A stretch of 64,000 bases of DNA from Pseudobutyrivibrio sp. (lineage in GTDB: Bacteria; Bacillota; Clostridia; Lachnospirales; Lachnospiraceae). The stretch is taken from NCBI RefSeq assembly GCF_015057185.1, contig NZ_SVEV01000013.1, positions 1-64,000 on the forward strand, read 5' to 3'. Position 1 is the first letter of the stretch. Every line of letters begins with the position of its first letter. Made by a program: the position numbers and the translations under genes. The notes under the pieces were generated by a model that was given only the letters and a program-made list of their open reading frames with translations, was not told where the DNA came from and did not search any database. Shown in pieces: positions 25,135 through 34,384 of the stretch.

Positions 25135-26318
25135 TATTCTGCTTCAGATTCCTCAGCTGAACCTTCTGTTGCATCCTCTGATGTCGCTTCAGTTGTTTCC
25201 TCTGTAGTCTCCTCAGTAGTTTCCTCAGTAGTTTCTTCTGTTGATTCTTCTGTAGTTTCTGTAGTCTCTTCTGTTGTTGTCTCTGTTGTAGTATCAGTTG
25301 TTTCTTCTACCTCAGGTGCTTTGAAAAGTGAATCGAAATTAACTGTAGCCCAAAGCTCCTCGTCAACTGTCCACTCAATCTCAGCCTCCCAAGCATCTAT
25401 TTGAGCGCTAAGAGCCTCGCTCTTAAGGCTTTCTCTTTTAGACTCTGATGCTGACTCATCATGATCAGCTGTAACTGTGAATACATAATAGCCTACGCCA
25501 TCAACCTCGATAACATCCGAAACCTCACCCTCAGCAAGTGCCTCTGCTGCTGTGATAACGTCCATCTGCATCTGGTCATCCTCTGTCTCGCCCTTAAGGT
25601 AAGAATATGTCTGAGCTGTAACGCCAAGAGACTCAGCATATGTAGCGAAATCATCGCTAGCAGCTAATTCCTCAGCCTGCTCCTTTAATGATGCAAGCTC
25701 ATCATCTGTATACGCCTCAACTGTACCGTCCTCAGCTGTTTTGCCTGTTGTGTCAAACAATACATATGAGATAGTACGCATCCAGCAATCATCCTCTGTG
25801 ATTTCTGCGTCCTTGTCCTCTTTGATTTTCTCAGAAACTAATGAGTAAATAGTTCTGTTCTCAAGGTATTGCTTAACGATGTCTTCTGTAGCACCAAGAG
25901 CTTCGATAGTGTCTGATGTGTTGTCTGACATGAACTGCTTTGCTGCCTCAGCAATAGCTGTGTTCTGCTCATCTGTAATGGCAATACCATAATCTGCAGC
26001 ATGAAGATTTGAAACGTACTGTGCCTCGATTTCTGAAAGAACTGTGCTCTTTACCTGATCCTGCATAGTTGTGCCTGTGCCATACATGTCTGTAGACCAC
26101 ATCTGCTCACCGTAATACTGCATCAAGCTCTGATCATAAATAGACTGCTCATAGCGAGCTGCAAATTTGGCATAGCCTAATGTGATAGTATCAGATGTGC
26201 CATCTGCTGTCTTTATAGTTATTAATGTGGCATTCTCATCTGTTTTACCGCATCCTGTCAACAATACAGATGCTGATAAAACTGCCACACCTGTAGATTT
26301 TAAAATTGCTCGTCTCAT
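25134..26318 (-). CDS. PrsA/SurA-like foldase lipoprotein
   Basis: The start at 26318 (MRRAILKSTG) follows AGGAGG; the open frame continues 40 codons upstream into the mfd end without a site. The 394-residue precursor has a lipoprotein signal (LLTGC), an N-terminal helical chaperone region resembling SurA_N, and a parvulin-like PpiC region at about 205-300 (ISYVLFDTTGK, then EVSDVIEVDGVGYYVFTV). Such proteins help secreted proteins fold outside the membrane. The last 55 residues are a Thr/Glu repeat tail. It is encoded directly upstream of the ABC exporter pair. Confidence 0.8.
   Translation of the reverse strand: MRRAILKSTGVAVLSASVLLTGCGKTDENATLITIKTADGTSDTITLGYAKFAARYEQSIYDQSLMQYYGEQMWSTDMYGTGTTMQDQVKSTVLSEIEAQYVSNLHAADYGIAITDEQNTAIAEAAKQFMSDNTSDTIEALGATEDIVKQYLENRTIYSLVSEKIKEDKDAEITEDDCWMRTISYVLFDTTGKTAEDGTVEAYTDDELASLKEQAEELAASDDFATYAESLGVTAQTYSYLKGETEDDQMQMDVITAAEALAEGEVSDVIEVDGVGYYVFTVTADHDESASESKRESLKSEALSAQIDAWEAEIEWTVDEELWATVNFDSLFKAPEVEETTDTTTETTTEETTETTEESTEETTEETTEETTEETTEATSEDATEGSAEESEAE
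25145..25300. repeat. Low-complexity Thr/Glu codon repeat
   Basis: Tandem imperfect repeats of ACT/ACA and GAA/GAG codons encode the acidic EETTEETTEE tail of the foldase lipoprotein. Slippage within this tract could vary tail length between strains. Confidence 0.75.
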
Positions 26319-26427
26319 TACATTTAATCCTCCTGAGTGGACCCACCCAATATTTTTTGGTTCTCTGAGGGCTACTAATAGAAGCTCACATATGAACCTA
26401 AGCCTTTTCATTATAGTTAATATGAGG

Positions 26428-29400
26428 TTAATTATCAACTTTTAGGGTCCTAAGGTCGGCTATAAAATCCTGCAAATAATCGAATATTTCGTTAGGTTTT
26501 ATGCGAGTATTTGCTTTGGTATTGAATATAAAAGCAGGGTTCTTTGGGTCTGCCGCAAAGGTAATATGTGGGTTGTTTCGCTCTAAGAGAGCTGGAATCT
26601 GTGCCACATCAATTTTTGCCTTTTCATACATGACGATTTTGATGATGTCCTGCTTTTGCTCAATTGCTGTGATATAAGCATCATGAGCCTTGACACGAAG
26701 CATAGCCACCCAAAGGAGATTTTGAACACATCTCTTTGGTTCTCCGAATCTATCAACCAACTCGTCTAGCATATCATCTCTAGCATCCTCAGAATCAATT
26801 GCAGCAATACGTTTGTAGATATCGATACGCTGTTCCTCGTTGGATACGTAGGTGTCTGGCAGGTATGCCTCGATATTGATATCAACTGTAGTATTGAAGC
26901 TTTCCTCTGTAATTTCACCCTTTTCAATTTTGACAGCTTCGTTAAGCATCTTGCAGTAAAGGTCGTAACCTACAGCTGTCATATTTCCATGCTGCTCTAC
27001 GCCAAGAAGGTTACCGGCGCCACGGATTTCCAAATCTCGCATGGCAATTTTAAATCCAGAACCCAGGTCGGTAAATTCCTTGATTGCAGCCAAACGTTTC
27101 TCTGCAACCTCCTTCAGCATTTTGTCTCTTCGATACATCAAAAATGCGTAAGCGGTACGGTTGCTTCGACCTACACGGCCCCTCAACTGGTAAAGCTGAG
27201 ACAAGCCCATGTTATCTGAATCATGAATGATTATCGTATTTACGTTAGAGATATCCAGTCCAATTTCGATGATTGTTGTTGCCACCAAAACATCGATTTC
27301 ATGGTTGATGAACTGCATCATAACATCCTCGACCTTGGCCTCTGTCATCTGACCGTGGATATAGCCAACTGTAGCCTCAGGAACAAGTCTCTCTATTTCT
27401 GCAGCCATATCCTGAATGCCTCTAACACGGTTAAATACATAGTAAACCTGCCCGTCTCTGGCCATTTCTCTAACTATGGCCTCGCGAACCATTTCCTCAT
27501 TGTATTCGAATACAAAAGTCTGGATTGGAGTTCTCTCCATAGGTGGCTCATCCAAAACGCTCATATCTCGGATGCCAACTAAGGACATATGAAGGGTTCG
27601 AGGTATTGGTGTAGCAGAAAGAGAAAGTACATCAACAGTCTTTTTCATTTGCTTAATACGCTCTTTATGGTTTACACCAAAGCGCTGCTCCTCATCGATA
27701 ATGAGAAGTCCTAAATCCTTAAACTCCACATCCTTCGATAGCAATCTGTGGGTTCCAATAACAATATCAACCATGCCATTTTTAAGGCCTTCGATGGTTT
27801 TCTTTTGCTCAGCTGCACTTCTAAAACGGCATAGAAGTCCAATATTTACAGGATAGCCGCCCATTCGCTGAACAAAGTTATTGTAGTGCTGTTGTGCAAG
27901 AATAGTTGTAGGAACAAGGTAAGCCACCTGTTTTCCTTCCTGAACTGCCTTGAAGGCTGCTCGCATGGCTACCTCTGTTTTGCCGAATCCAACGTCACCA
28001 CAAATCAATCTATCCATAATCTTTGTGGATTGCATGTCTGATTTAACTGCAGCAACTGCCTCTAACTGACCATCAGTTTCCTCGTATGGGAAGCTTTCCT
28101 CGAATTCTTTTTGCCATACAGTATCAGGGCCATATACGAATCCATCTGTGTTTTGACGTAAGGCATATAAATCCACCAGTTCTTTGGCAACAACACCAAC
28201 TGCAGATTGAACCTTTTGCTTTGTACGGTGCCATTCTTGGGTACCTGCACCTAAGGAATTTAGCTTTGGTTTCTTGCCGTCAGGGCCAGAGTACTTTTGA
28301 ATCTGGTCAAGCTGAGAGGTAAGCACGTACAAATTGCTACCCTTGGCATATTCAATCTTGATATAGTCACGAATGACCTTATCAAGCTCCATTTGCTCTG
28401 TTCCTTTGTATACACCAAGACCATAGTTTTCATGAACAACATAGTCCCCAACGTGAAGGTCTGAGAATGAAGAAATTGTTTCTCCCTCGTACTTTTTAAC
28501 ACGGTGTTTTTTCTTTCTAACGTGACCAAATATATCTCCGTCAGACAGCATTACAAAGGCCGAATCAGGATAATCAAATCCTCTTTTAATATTTCCAACA
28601 CATATCATTGTCTCACCTGGATTAATAGGGTGGTCCAAATCCGTGGTGAAATATGAGTTTAGCCCCTCGTCTAATAAATCCTGAGCAAGTCTCTGGCCTT
28701 TGGTGCTAGAGCTTGTTACCAAAAGGACCTTGTACTTTCTTTTTTTGTAGGATAAAAGTTCCTTTGTTAATAATTCAAAGCTACCGTTGTAGGCATTAAC
28801 TCCTTGTACGGCAATACTAAAATGATCTGCTGATTTAAGGTATTTGTTTTTAGAGTCCAAAATAGACATAAGCGTTGTTGGAAAGGCTTCTATTTTGCCA
28901 AGGATCTCTGTAAGGCCATAAAGCATTTCCATTTGGCCCTTTAGCATGTAACCAGCCTCTACACGACGTGTCATGGCATCAGCAAATTCTGTTTCGGTGA
29001 TTTCGCCCTTGTTTACTACCTTTTGAATCTCATCTACAAATACATAGGTGCCCTTTGGCATGAAATCAATAAATGAGCCTAGCTTGTCACAGAAATATGT
29101 AAGATGTGTCTCTAGCTCTTGGCTAAGGCCCCACTCTCTTGTTTCCTCTATGACTCTGTCAGCATATGTTTTCAGATGGTATGCTTCTTCTGTTTTCATC
29201 TCCTTGCGATATGCTTCATATCGCTGATCTCGCTCGGCTTCAATTTTGGCAAGACCAGCTTCTACTTCGTCTCTAGAGAGGATTAATTCCACTGCTGGAA
29301 AAATTAAAACAGAATTTATATTTTCGATAGACTTCTGATTTGATGGGTCATAAGAGCGAATGCTGTCAACTTCATCACCCCATAATTCAATACGAACAGG

Positions 29401-29955
29401 AAGATCTGCTGTAAGTGGAAATACGTCGATAATACCACCACGGACAGCAAATTCTCCTGGATGCTCACAGGTGCCCACAGCTTCATAGCCCATAGCCACA
29501 AGCTTGCGACGAAGGGCCTCTAGCTCCACAGTATCAGCATCTGAAATAGCAACCACACCATCCTCAAAATAAGAAAGGGCAGGTAGCTTGTTCATAAGAG
29601 CATCGATTGTGGTGATGACCGTACAGCTATTGTTGGATATAACAGCCTCTATTGCCTTCATACGCTCTCTAGTCAAAGCATTTCCTCTTATATCAGACTG
29701 ATAGAACAAGAAATCCTTCGCAGGGAAATATACTACATCATTATCGTAAAAACGATATTCTTCGTATAAATCTCTAGCCTTTAGCTCATCACTTGTGATG
29801 ATAAGCTTGTAGTCAATATCATGGCCGACACCAAAAATAAGGTGTGCCTTGTCAGCACACCCAGTTATATCGTAAATCTTTCCATATTTATGTAGAGCCT
29901 CTCTAAGAGACTCTACAGCTGTAAGTGATTTAAATGGTTCTAAAAATGTTTTCAT
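26428..29955 (-). CDS. mfd: Transcription-repair coupling factor Mfd
   Basis: The 1175-residue protein has the complete Mfd layout: UvrB-like N-terminal modules (about 1-350), a CarD-like RNA polymerase interaction domain (LHVGDYVVHENYGLGVYKG near 500), a superfamily 2 translocase with Walker A (GDVGFGKTE) and DEEQ box, a RecG-like second lobe with TTIIEIGLD and QLRGRVGRS, and a C-terminal TRCF domain. Mfd removes RNA polymerase stalled at lesions and recruits UvrA. In Bacillus it stands next to pth; here pilus and sulP genes separate them. Confidence 0.96.
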   Translation of the reverse strand: MKTFLEPFKSLTAVESLREALHKYGKIYDITGCADKAHLIFGVGHDIDYKLIITSDELKARDLYEEYRFYDNDVVYFPAKDFLFYQSDIRGNALTRERMKAIEAVISNNSCTVITTIDALMNKLPALSYFEDGVVAISDADTVELEALRRKLVAMGYEAVGTCEHPGEFAVRGGIIDVFPLTADLPVRIELWGDEVDSIRSYDPSNQKSIENINSVLIFPAVELILSRDEVEAGLAKIEAERDQRYEAYRKEMKTEEAYHLKTYADRVIEETREWGLSQELETHLTYFCDKLGSFIDFMPKGTYVFVDEIQKVVNKGEITETEFADAMTRRVEAGYMLKGQMEMLYGLTEILGKIEAFPTTLMSILDSKNKYLKSADHFSIAVQGVNAYNGSFELLTKELLSYKKRKYKVLLVTSSSTKGQRLAQDLLDEGLNSYFTTDLDHPINPGETMICVGNIKRGFDYPDSAFVMLSDGDIFGHVRKKKHRVKKYEGETISSFSDLHVGDYVVHENYGLGVYKGTEQMELDKVIRDYIKIEYAKGSNLYVLTSQLDQIQKYSGPDGKKPKLNSLGAGTQEWHRTKQKVQSAVGVVAKELVDLYALRQNTDGFVYGPDTVWQKEFEESFPYEETDGQLEAVAAVKSDMQSTKIMDRLICGDVGFGKTEVAMRAAFKAVQEGKQVAYLVPTTILAQQHYNNFVQRMGGYPVNIGLLCRFRSAAEQKKTIEGLKNGMVDIVIGTHRLLSKDVEFKDLGLLIIDEEQRFGVNHKERIKQMKKTVDVLSLSATPIPRTLHMSLVGIRDMSVLDEPPMERTPIQTFVFEYNEEMVREAIVREMARDGQVYYVFNRVRGIQDMAAEIERLVPEATVGYIHGQMTEAKVEDVMMQFINHEIDVLVATTIIEIGLDISNVNTIIIHDSDNMGLSQLYQLRGRVGRSNRTAYAFLMYRRDKMLKEVAEKRLAAIKEFTDLGSGFKIAMRDLEIRGAGNLLGVEQHGNMTAVGYDLYCKMLNEAVKIEKGEITEESFNTTVDINIEAYLPDTYVSNEEQRIDIYKRIAAIDSEDARDDMLDELVDRFGEPKRCVQNLLWVAMLRVKAHDAYITAIEQKQDIIKIVMYEKAKIDVAQIPALLERNNPHITFAADPKNPAFIFNTKANTRIKPNEIFDYLQDFIADLRTLKVDN

Positions 29956-29979
29956 AGTTTAATCACGATTTAATAACAA

Positions 29980-31626
29980 TTATTTTTCAAGTAATTTCTC
30001 GGCTCTATCAAGAGCAGCATCAATGTTTGGCTGGAAGTTATCTTCGCCTACTAGCTTAATGAAGTCAGCCTTTTCCATCATACGACGTGGCTGTTCATTA
30101 ACATGGGAGAACACTACCTTTACGCCCTTTTTCTCTGCACGTTCAACTAAATCTCTGAGAGCTCTAAGAGCTGTAACGTCGATTGCTGGTACAGATCTCA
30201 TTCTAATAACGAGAACCTTTGTGAAGTCCTTTACATTAATGCTCTCTGCAAGCATATCAGAAACACCAAAGAAAAGTGGTCCTGTAATTTCAAATACTCT
30301 GATTTCCTTTGTAACTGCACGAAGGTCATCTACGAACTCAGCATCGTCTGACTGATATGTCCAACCGCTAACGTGTGTCTCCTCGCTCATTCTCTTGATG
30401 AAAAGGATGCAGGCAACAATCATGCCCCACTCGATAGCAACAACAAGGTCAAATACTACTGTAAGCACGAATGTCAAAACAAGAACGATGATATCTGACT
30501 TAGGTGCGAACTTTACTAATCTAACAAATGGTCTCCACTGGCACATATTGTAAGCAACCTGGAAAAGGATAGCTGCGATACATGGCATTGGAATGTACTT
30601 AGCATATGGCATAAGAACAACTAAGATAATCAATAGTGTAATTGAGTGAACCATACCAGCGATTGGTGTACGTCCACCGTTTTTGATATTGGCAGCTGTA
30701 CGGGCGATAGCACCTGTTGCTGGGATACCACCAAATAAAACAGAACCAATATTACCGATACCCTGACCGATAAGCTCCTGATTACTTCTGTGCTTGCTGT
30801 TTACCATTCCATCAGCAACTACTGCTGAAAGAAGTGATTCGATAGCAGCAAGAATTGCAATTGTAAATGCATTGGGCATCTCATTTCGGATAAGTGATAA
30901 TGAGAAATGTGGCACAGATACTGTAGGTAATCCCGATTTTAAATCTGGATATAATTTACCGATAGTATTAACCTCAAGTCCTAAGCCCTGAACCATTGCG
31001 ATACCTACGAATACTGCAATGATTGATGCAGGAATCTTTGAGAAGAACTTTGGCCAAATAATAAGTACTGCAAGACATACGATACCAACAAGCATAGCCT
31101 GATAGTTAAGTGTGTCAATGTTTCCAAAGAATGCCTTTAATTTATCGATTGTCTCGATTGGCTTGGCTCCTCTGAAATCTACTCCAAAGAAGTCCTTGAA
31201 CTGACCGATTAAAATAGTTACTGCAATACCAGCTGTAAAGCCAGTAGTGATTGTGTAAGGAATAAACTTGATAAGTGCACCAGCCTTTACAATACCAAGT
31301 ATAATGAGGATGATACCTGCCATGATTGTGGCAATGATAAGACCATCCATGCCGTCTGTAGCGATGATACCTGCTACGATTGTGGCGAAGGCTGCAGTAG
31401 GTCCAGCAATCTGAACTGTACTACCACCAAAGAATGAAATCAGAAAGCCTGCTACTATTGCGGTGTAAAGACCTGGCTCTGGGCCAACGCCAGAGGCAAG
31501 GGCCAAGGCAATAGAAAGTGGCAATGCGATGATTGCCACAATGATTCCTGATACAACATCTTTTGCAAGCTGTTCCTTGCTATACTTCTTCATACAAGAA
31601 AACAGCATTGGTTTGAAACTTTCCAT
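29980..31626 (-). CDS. SulP family anion transporter with STAS domain
   Basis: The 548-residue protein has about 12-14 membrane helices (to about 420), including the SulP signature region near residues 65-90 (GGSTVQIAGPTAAF), and a cytoplasmic STAS domain at about 435-545 with VLVIRMRSVPAIDVTAL. SulP proteins carry sulfate, bicarbonate or dicarboxylates; the substrate cannot be read from the sequence. AGGAG precedes the ATG. It lies between mfd and pilT on the same strand, with short gaps (24 and 2 bases), so it is likely part of a long transcript. Confidence 0.9.
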   Translation of the reverse strand: MESFKPMLFSCMKKYSKEQLAKDVVSGIIVAIIALPLSIALALASGVGPEPGLYTAIVAGFLISFFGGSTVQIAGPTAAFATIVAGIIATDGMDGLIIATIMAGIILIILGIVKAGALIKFIPYTITTGFTAGIAVTILIGQFKDFFGVDFRGAKPIETIDKLKAFFGNIDTLNYQAMLVGIVCLAVLIIWPKFFSKIPASIIAVFVGIAMVQGLGLEVNTIGKLYPDLKSGLPTVSVPHFSLSLIRNEMPNAFTIAILAAIESLLSAVVADGMVNSKHRSNQELIGQGIGNIGSVLFGGIPATGAIARTAANIKNGGRTPIAGMVHSITLLIILVVLMPYAKYIPMPCIAAILFQVAYNMCQWRPFVRLVKFAPKSDIIVLVLTFVLTVVFDLVVAIEWGMIVACILFIKRMSEETHVSGWTYQSDDAEFVDDLRAVTKEIRVFEITGPLFFGVSDMLAESINVKDFTKVLVIRMRSVPAIDVTALRALRDLVERAEKKGVKVVFSHVNEQPRRMMEKADFIKLVGEDNFQPNIDAALDRAEKLLEK

Positions 31627-31628
31627 TT

Positions 31629-32735
31629 TTAAACTCCTAATCTTCTTCCTAGCATTTCTGCGTTCACGGCAAATTCCATGGCCGTGTCCTTAGTGATTTT
31701 ACCCTCTCTCACCAATTTAAACAAGCTTGAATCCATAGAAACCATCTCATCTGTATCGCTAGAATAGATTACACCCTCAATCTGAGGTACCTTATTTTCA
31801 CGAATCATATTTCTGATAGCTGGGGTAACTGTCATTACCTCGAATGCTGGAACTAAGCTTCCATCAATGGCTGGCACCAATTGCTGAGAAACTACGGCCT
31901 TGATAACCATAGAAAGCTGCAGAGCTATCTGGTGCTGCTGCTCTGATGGGAAAACGTCGATGATACGGTCGATTGTGTTGGCCGCACCAATTGTATGTAA
32001 AGTGGATAAAATCAAATGTCCGGTTTCTGCTGCTGTCATGGCAACAGAAATTGTCTCTGCATCACGCATTTCTCCAAGGAGAATAACGTCAGGACTCTGA
32101 CGAAGTGATGCACGAAGCGCTGTAACATAGTTTTCTGTATCTAGATGAATCTCTCGCTGGGAAACAATAGATTTACCATGTCTGTGAAGGTATTCTACTG
32201 GATCCTCAAGGGTGATAATGTGCTTGTTATAGGTTTTGTTAATTCTATCAACTACACAGGATAAGGTGGTGGATTTACCGCTTCCTGCAGGGCCTGTAAC
32301 GAGAACTAATCCCTTTGACTCGTTGGCAAGGTTGATAACTGACTCAGGAATCATAAGCTCCTTGTAGTCAGGAAGTGTAAATGTAATTACACGGATAACT
32401 GCTGCGTAAGTGCCTCTTTGTTTGAAGGCATTTACTCTGAATCGAGAAACATCCTTTATGGCAAATGAGAAATCGTCGTCGCCCTGCTCAACGTATTTTG
32501 TAATGTCACGATTGGCAATTTTATAAATCTGCTGAACCAAATCCTCAGCCATTGCAGGCATAACAGGACCATTGTCAGGCTCTGACTTTTCTGAATACTG
32601 AGATTCAAGCTCTGAGCGTGTCAAAACTAAATCATTTACTCTAAAGGATACTTCTCGGCCTGTGATGATAAACACATCTGAAGCCTTATATTTGCGTACT
32701 GCATCTGTCAAATAACTAATTATATCTGTTGCCAT
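31629..32735 (-). CDS. pilT: PilT-type pilus retraction ATPase
   Basis: The 368-residue protein is a GspE/PilT ATPase: an N-terminal PAS-like domain (VRKYKASDVFIITG), Walker A (GPAGSGKST, near residue 147), the Asp box, Walker B (LGEMRDAETI), a His box (GHLILSTLHT), and the PilT-specific AIRNMIRENK motif near residue 300. The motif points to PilT, the retraction motor, and not PilB. No extension ATPase lies in the window, so it must be encoded elsewhere. It is the last gene of the pilus operon. GGGGAG precedes the ATG. Confidence 0.88.
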   Translation of the reverse strand: MATDIISYLTDAVRKYKASDVFIITGREVSFRVNDLVLTRSELESQYSEKSEPDNGPVMPAMAEDLVQQIYKIANRDITKYVEQGDDDFSFAIKDVSRFRVNAFKQRGTYAAVIRVITFTLPDYKELMIPESVINLANESKGLVLVTGPAGSGKSTTLSCVVDRINKTYNKHIITLEDPVEYLHRHGKSIVSQREIHLDTENYVTALRASLRQSPDVILLGEMRDAETISVAMTAAETGHLILSTLHTIGAANTIDRIIDVFPSEQQHQIALQLSMVIKAVVSQQLVPAIDGSLVPAFEVMTVTPAIRNMIRENKVPQIEGVIYSSDTDEMVSMDSSLFKLVREGKITKDTAMEFAVNAEMLGRRLGV

Positions 32736-32750
32736 TTTTTCGTCTCCCCG

Positions 32751-33113
32751 TTAATCCATTATTGTTATAACTGGCTGAGAGCTGTCTGCCTCCCAGTCAC
32801 TAGTATTTTCTACCTGCCATTTTGAAATCTGGCCATCTGAAACCTGAACATTTAATACCTGATTATCATTTATATCTATCTGAAATTCCTGGTCTGCCCA
32901 GTCAGTTTTAGCAATTCTATCGTATGCCTCGTTGGATGCTGCGTAATACTCATCTGTGTGGTCCGCAAGCTTTTTGCTAAGACTATAGTTGTTATGGCTG
33001 GAAGAAATAGTAAGAGCTGCAATAACAGCAAAAGCAAGACCTATCAAAATAACAACCATAAGGCTTGTACCAATATTTATTATTGCCCTTGATTCTCTCT
33101 TTTTGTGCTCCAT
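32751..33113 (-). CDS. Small pilus-operon membrane protein
   Basis: The 120-residue protein has a basic N terminus, one membrane helix at about 13-35, and an extracytoplasmic region of 85 residues. It has no prepilin cleavage motif, but its size, topology and position between pilin-like genes and pilT make it a candidate pilus-assembly or minor pilin-like component. AGGAG lies five bases upstream of the ATG; the stop of the previous gene is three bases before this start region. Confidence 0.6.
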   Translation of the reverse strand: MEHKKRESRAIINIGTSLMVVILIGLAFAVIAALTISSSHNNYSLSKKLADHTDEYYAASNEAYDRIAKTDWADQEFQIDINDNQVLNVQVSDGQISKWQVENTSDWEADSSQPVITIMD

Positions 33114-33115
33114 CT

Positions 33116-33502
33116 CTACTCCTTAATAGCCTTTTTAACTACTAGAGAATATATCTCCTCATCATCCATGTTGGAAACAACCACATGCATGGACTGACAG
33201 TCTTGGTTGGTTTCTGGTTCAATTACAAGGGTAGTTACCTTATATTCACCTTCCTCACCATCTAAAAGCTGCCAATTTTTGTCATAGTAATCTGTGTAGC
33301 TAACAAAATCATCCCTTGTAAGGTATTCTTCTGCTGCATTTGTTGCTAAATTAACTGCCTGAGTAAGCTCCTTGGCCTCTCGACTTTTGGCGAAGCTGCC
33401 GGCAAAAGCCTGCACGCAAATTGCTGATACTATGATAAAAAACAATATTGAAAACATTAGCTCTGTAAGGAAAATACGAGAGCCATTATTTCTACTCTTC
33501 AT
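33116..33502 (-). CDS. Pilin-like protein
   Basis: The 128-residue protein begins with a short basic stretch and the hydrophobic helix FLTELMFSILFFIIV. A glutamate in the helix start (TELM) sits where prepilins carry Glu5, but the preceding Gly and the usual FTLIE order are missing, so cleavage by a prepilin peptidase is uncertain. The rest is a small globular domain with one cysteine. Its start overlaps the upstream gene by 11 bases. Confidence 0.6.
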   Translation of the reverse strand: MKSRNNGSRIFLTELMFSILFFIIVSAICVQAFAGSFAKSREAKELTQAVNLATNAAEEYLTRDDFVSYTDYYDKNWQLLDGEEGEYKVTTLVIEPETNQDCQSMHVVVSNMDDEEIYSLVVKKAIKE

Positions 33503-34016
33503 CTGTATCCTCCTCTACACTGGCATTAGTGCCATTATTTATTCCTGATTTAATTCCTATGCTAACATTTTCCTTTTGCCCATCTGCGTTTTCGATTTCA
33601 ATTTGCATAGTATTAGAATCTTTTTCTAAGGAAATATCTAAACTATTTATTTCAAGGATTTTGCTTCCAAAGTCTGCTGTAACCCCAGAATTTTCTTTGG
33701 CCTCTAGCTCCATTAAATATCCGTCATATTCATAGATGTAAAGGTAATAATCGGTGCCCTCTGACATTCTAATGCAATCGCAGCCATCGATTGTGGAAAT
33801 ATCAATTACTCCTGCGCTGTCATGCTGGCGAACCACCTCTCGAATGTAGGCAATTGCTGTTCTAGCATTGGCATTTGACTCGTTTGCATTTACAACGGAC
33901 CTGTAGGAATTAACAGCCATCAAAAGAACACTCACTGCTGAGAAAGTGAATATAAGAAACAAGATCATGAGGAACATGATATCTATATTATGTTTTCTAG
34001 AACGTCCTATACTCAA
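33492..34016 (-). CDS. DUF4860-like pilus-operon protein
   Basis: The start codon is TTG at 34016, supported by GGAGGAG five bases upstream. The 174-residue protein has one membrane helix at about 13-33 preceded by HNIDIMFLMILF, a pattern I associate with the DUF4860 family of Lachnospiraceae pilus clusters, and an extracytoplasmic domain with CDCIR. The acidic C terminus may be exposed. Position in the cluster suggests a minor pilin or assembly factor. Confidence 0.6.
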   Translation of the reverse strand: MSIGRSRKHNIDIMFLMILFLIFTFSAVSVLLMAVNSYRSVVNANESNANARTAIAYIREVVRQHDSAGVIDISTIDGCDCIRMSEGTDYYLYIYEYDGYLMELEAKENSGVTADFGSKILEINSLDISLEKDSNTMQIEIENADGQKENVSIGIKSGINNGTNASVEEDTDEE

Positions 34017-34032
34017 AGCTGCTCCTCCAACA

Positions 34033-34383
34033 TTACTGCAAGTTTATAATTGTCACATCCGGTTTCATATTGGAACCAAATATTACGTAGTCTACTCTAA
34101 ACATCTCATCATCATAGATGATTCCATAGTTTTCTTTTAAATAATCAAAGCTCTCAGGGTAGCGGCCCTCCGTAACATAGCACTGGATAATGGCCCTATC
34201 GATTGCCTCTGAAAGACTCTGGCGCTGCTCTGTTACAGAGCCTTCTGCGGCCTTGGAAACTGCAAACAGAAAGCCTATAAAAATCAGCACAAAAAGCAGT
34301 GCAGAAATAAGTGTTGTTCCTGCAACATTTTTCTTTTTAATTTCATGAATGCCATCAAGGCTACCAAATCTTGTTTTAGACAT
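34033..34383 (-). CDS. Pseudopilin-like membrane protein
   Basis: The 116-residue protein has a 20-residue cytoplasmic leader, a helix at about 21-43 starting GTTLISALLFVLIF, and a short extracytoplasmic domain. The Gly directly before the helix resembles a prepilin cleavage site, but Glu5 is replaced (GTTLIS). The following region (EAIDRAIIQCYVTEGRYPES) matches the alpha-1 C-terminal part of type II pseudopilins, where AVxxYxxxxGxYP is common. This supports a pilin role. Confidence 0.6.
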   Translation of the reverse strand: MSKTRFGSLDGIHEIKKKNVAGTTLISALLFVLIFIGFLFAVSKAAEGSVTEQRQSLSEAIDRAIIQCYVTEGRYPESFDYLKENYGIIYDDEMFRVDYVIFGSNMKPDVTIINLQ

Positions 34384-34384
34384 A

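Noticed and set aside
25117-25404. Plus-strand frame rich in Ser and Val
   Set aside because: It is the antisense shadow of the Thr/Glu tail of the foldase lipoprotein.
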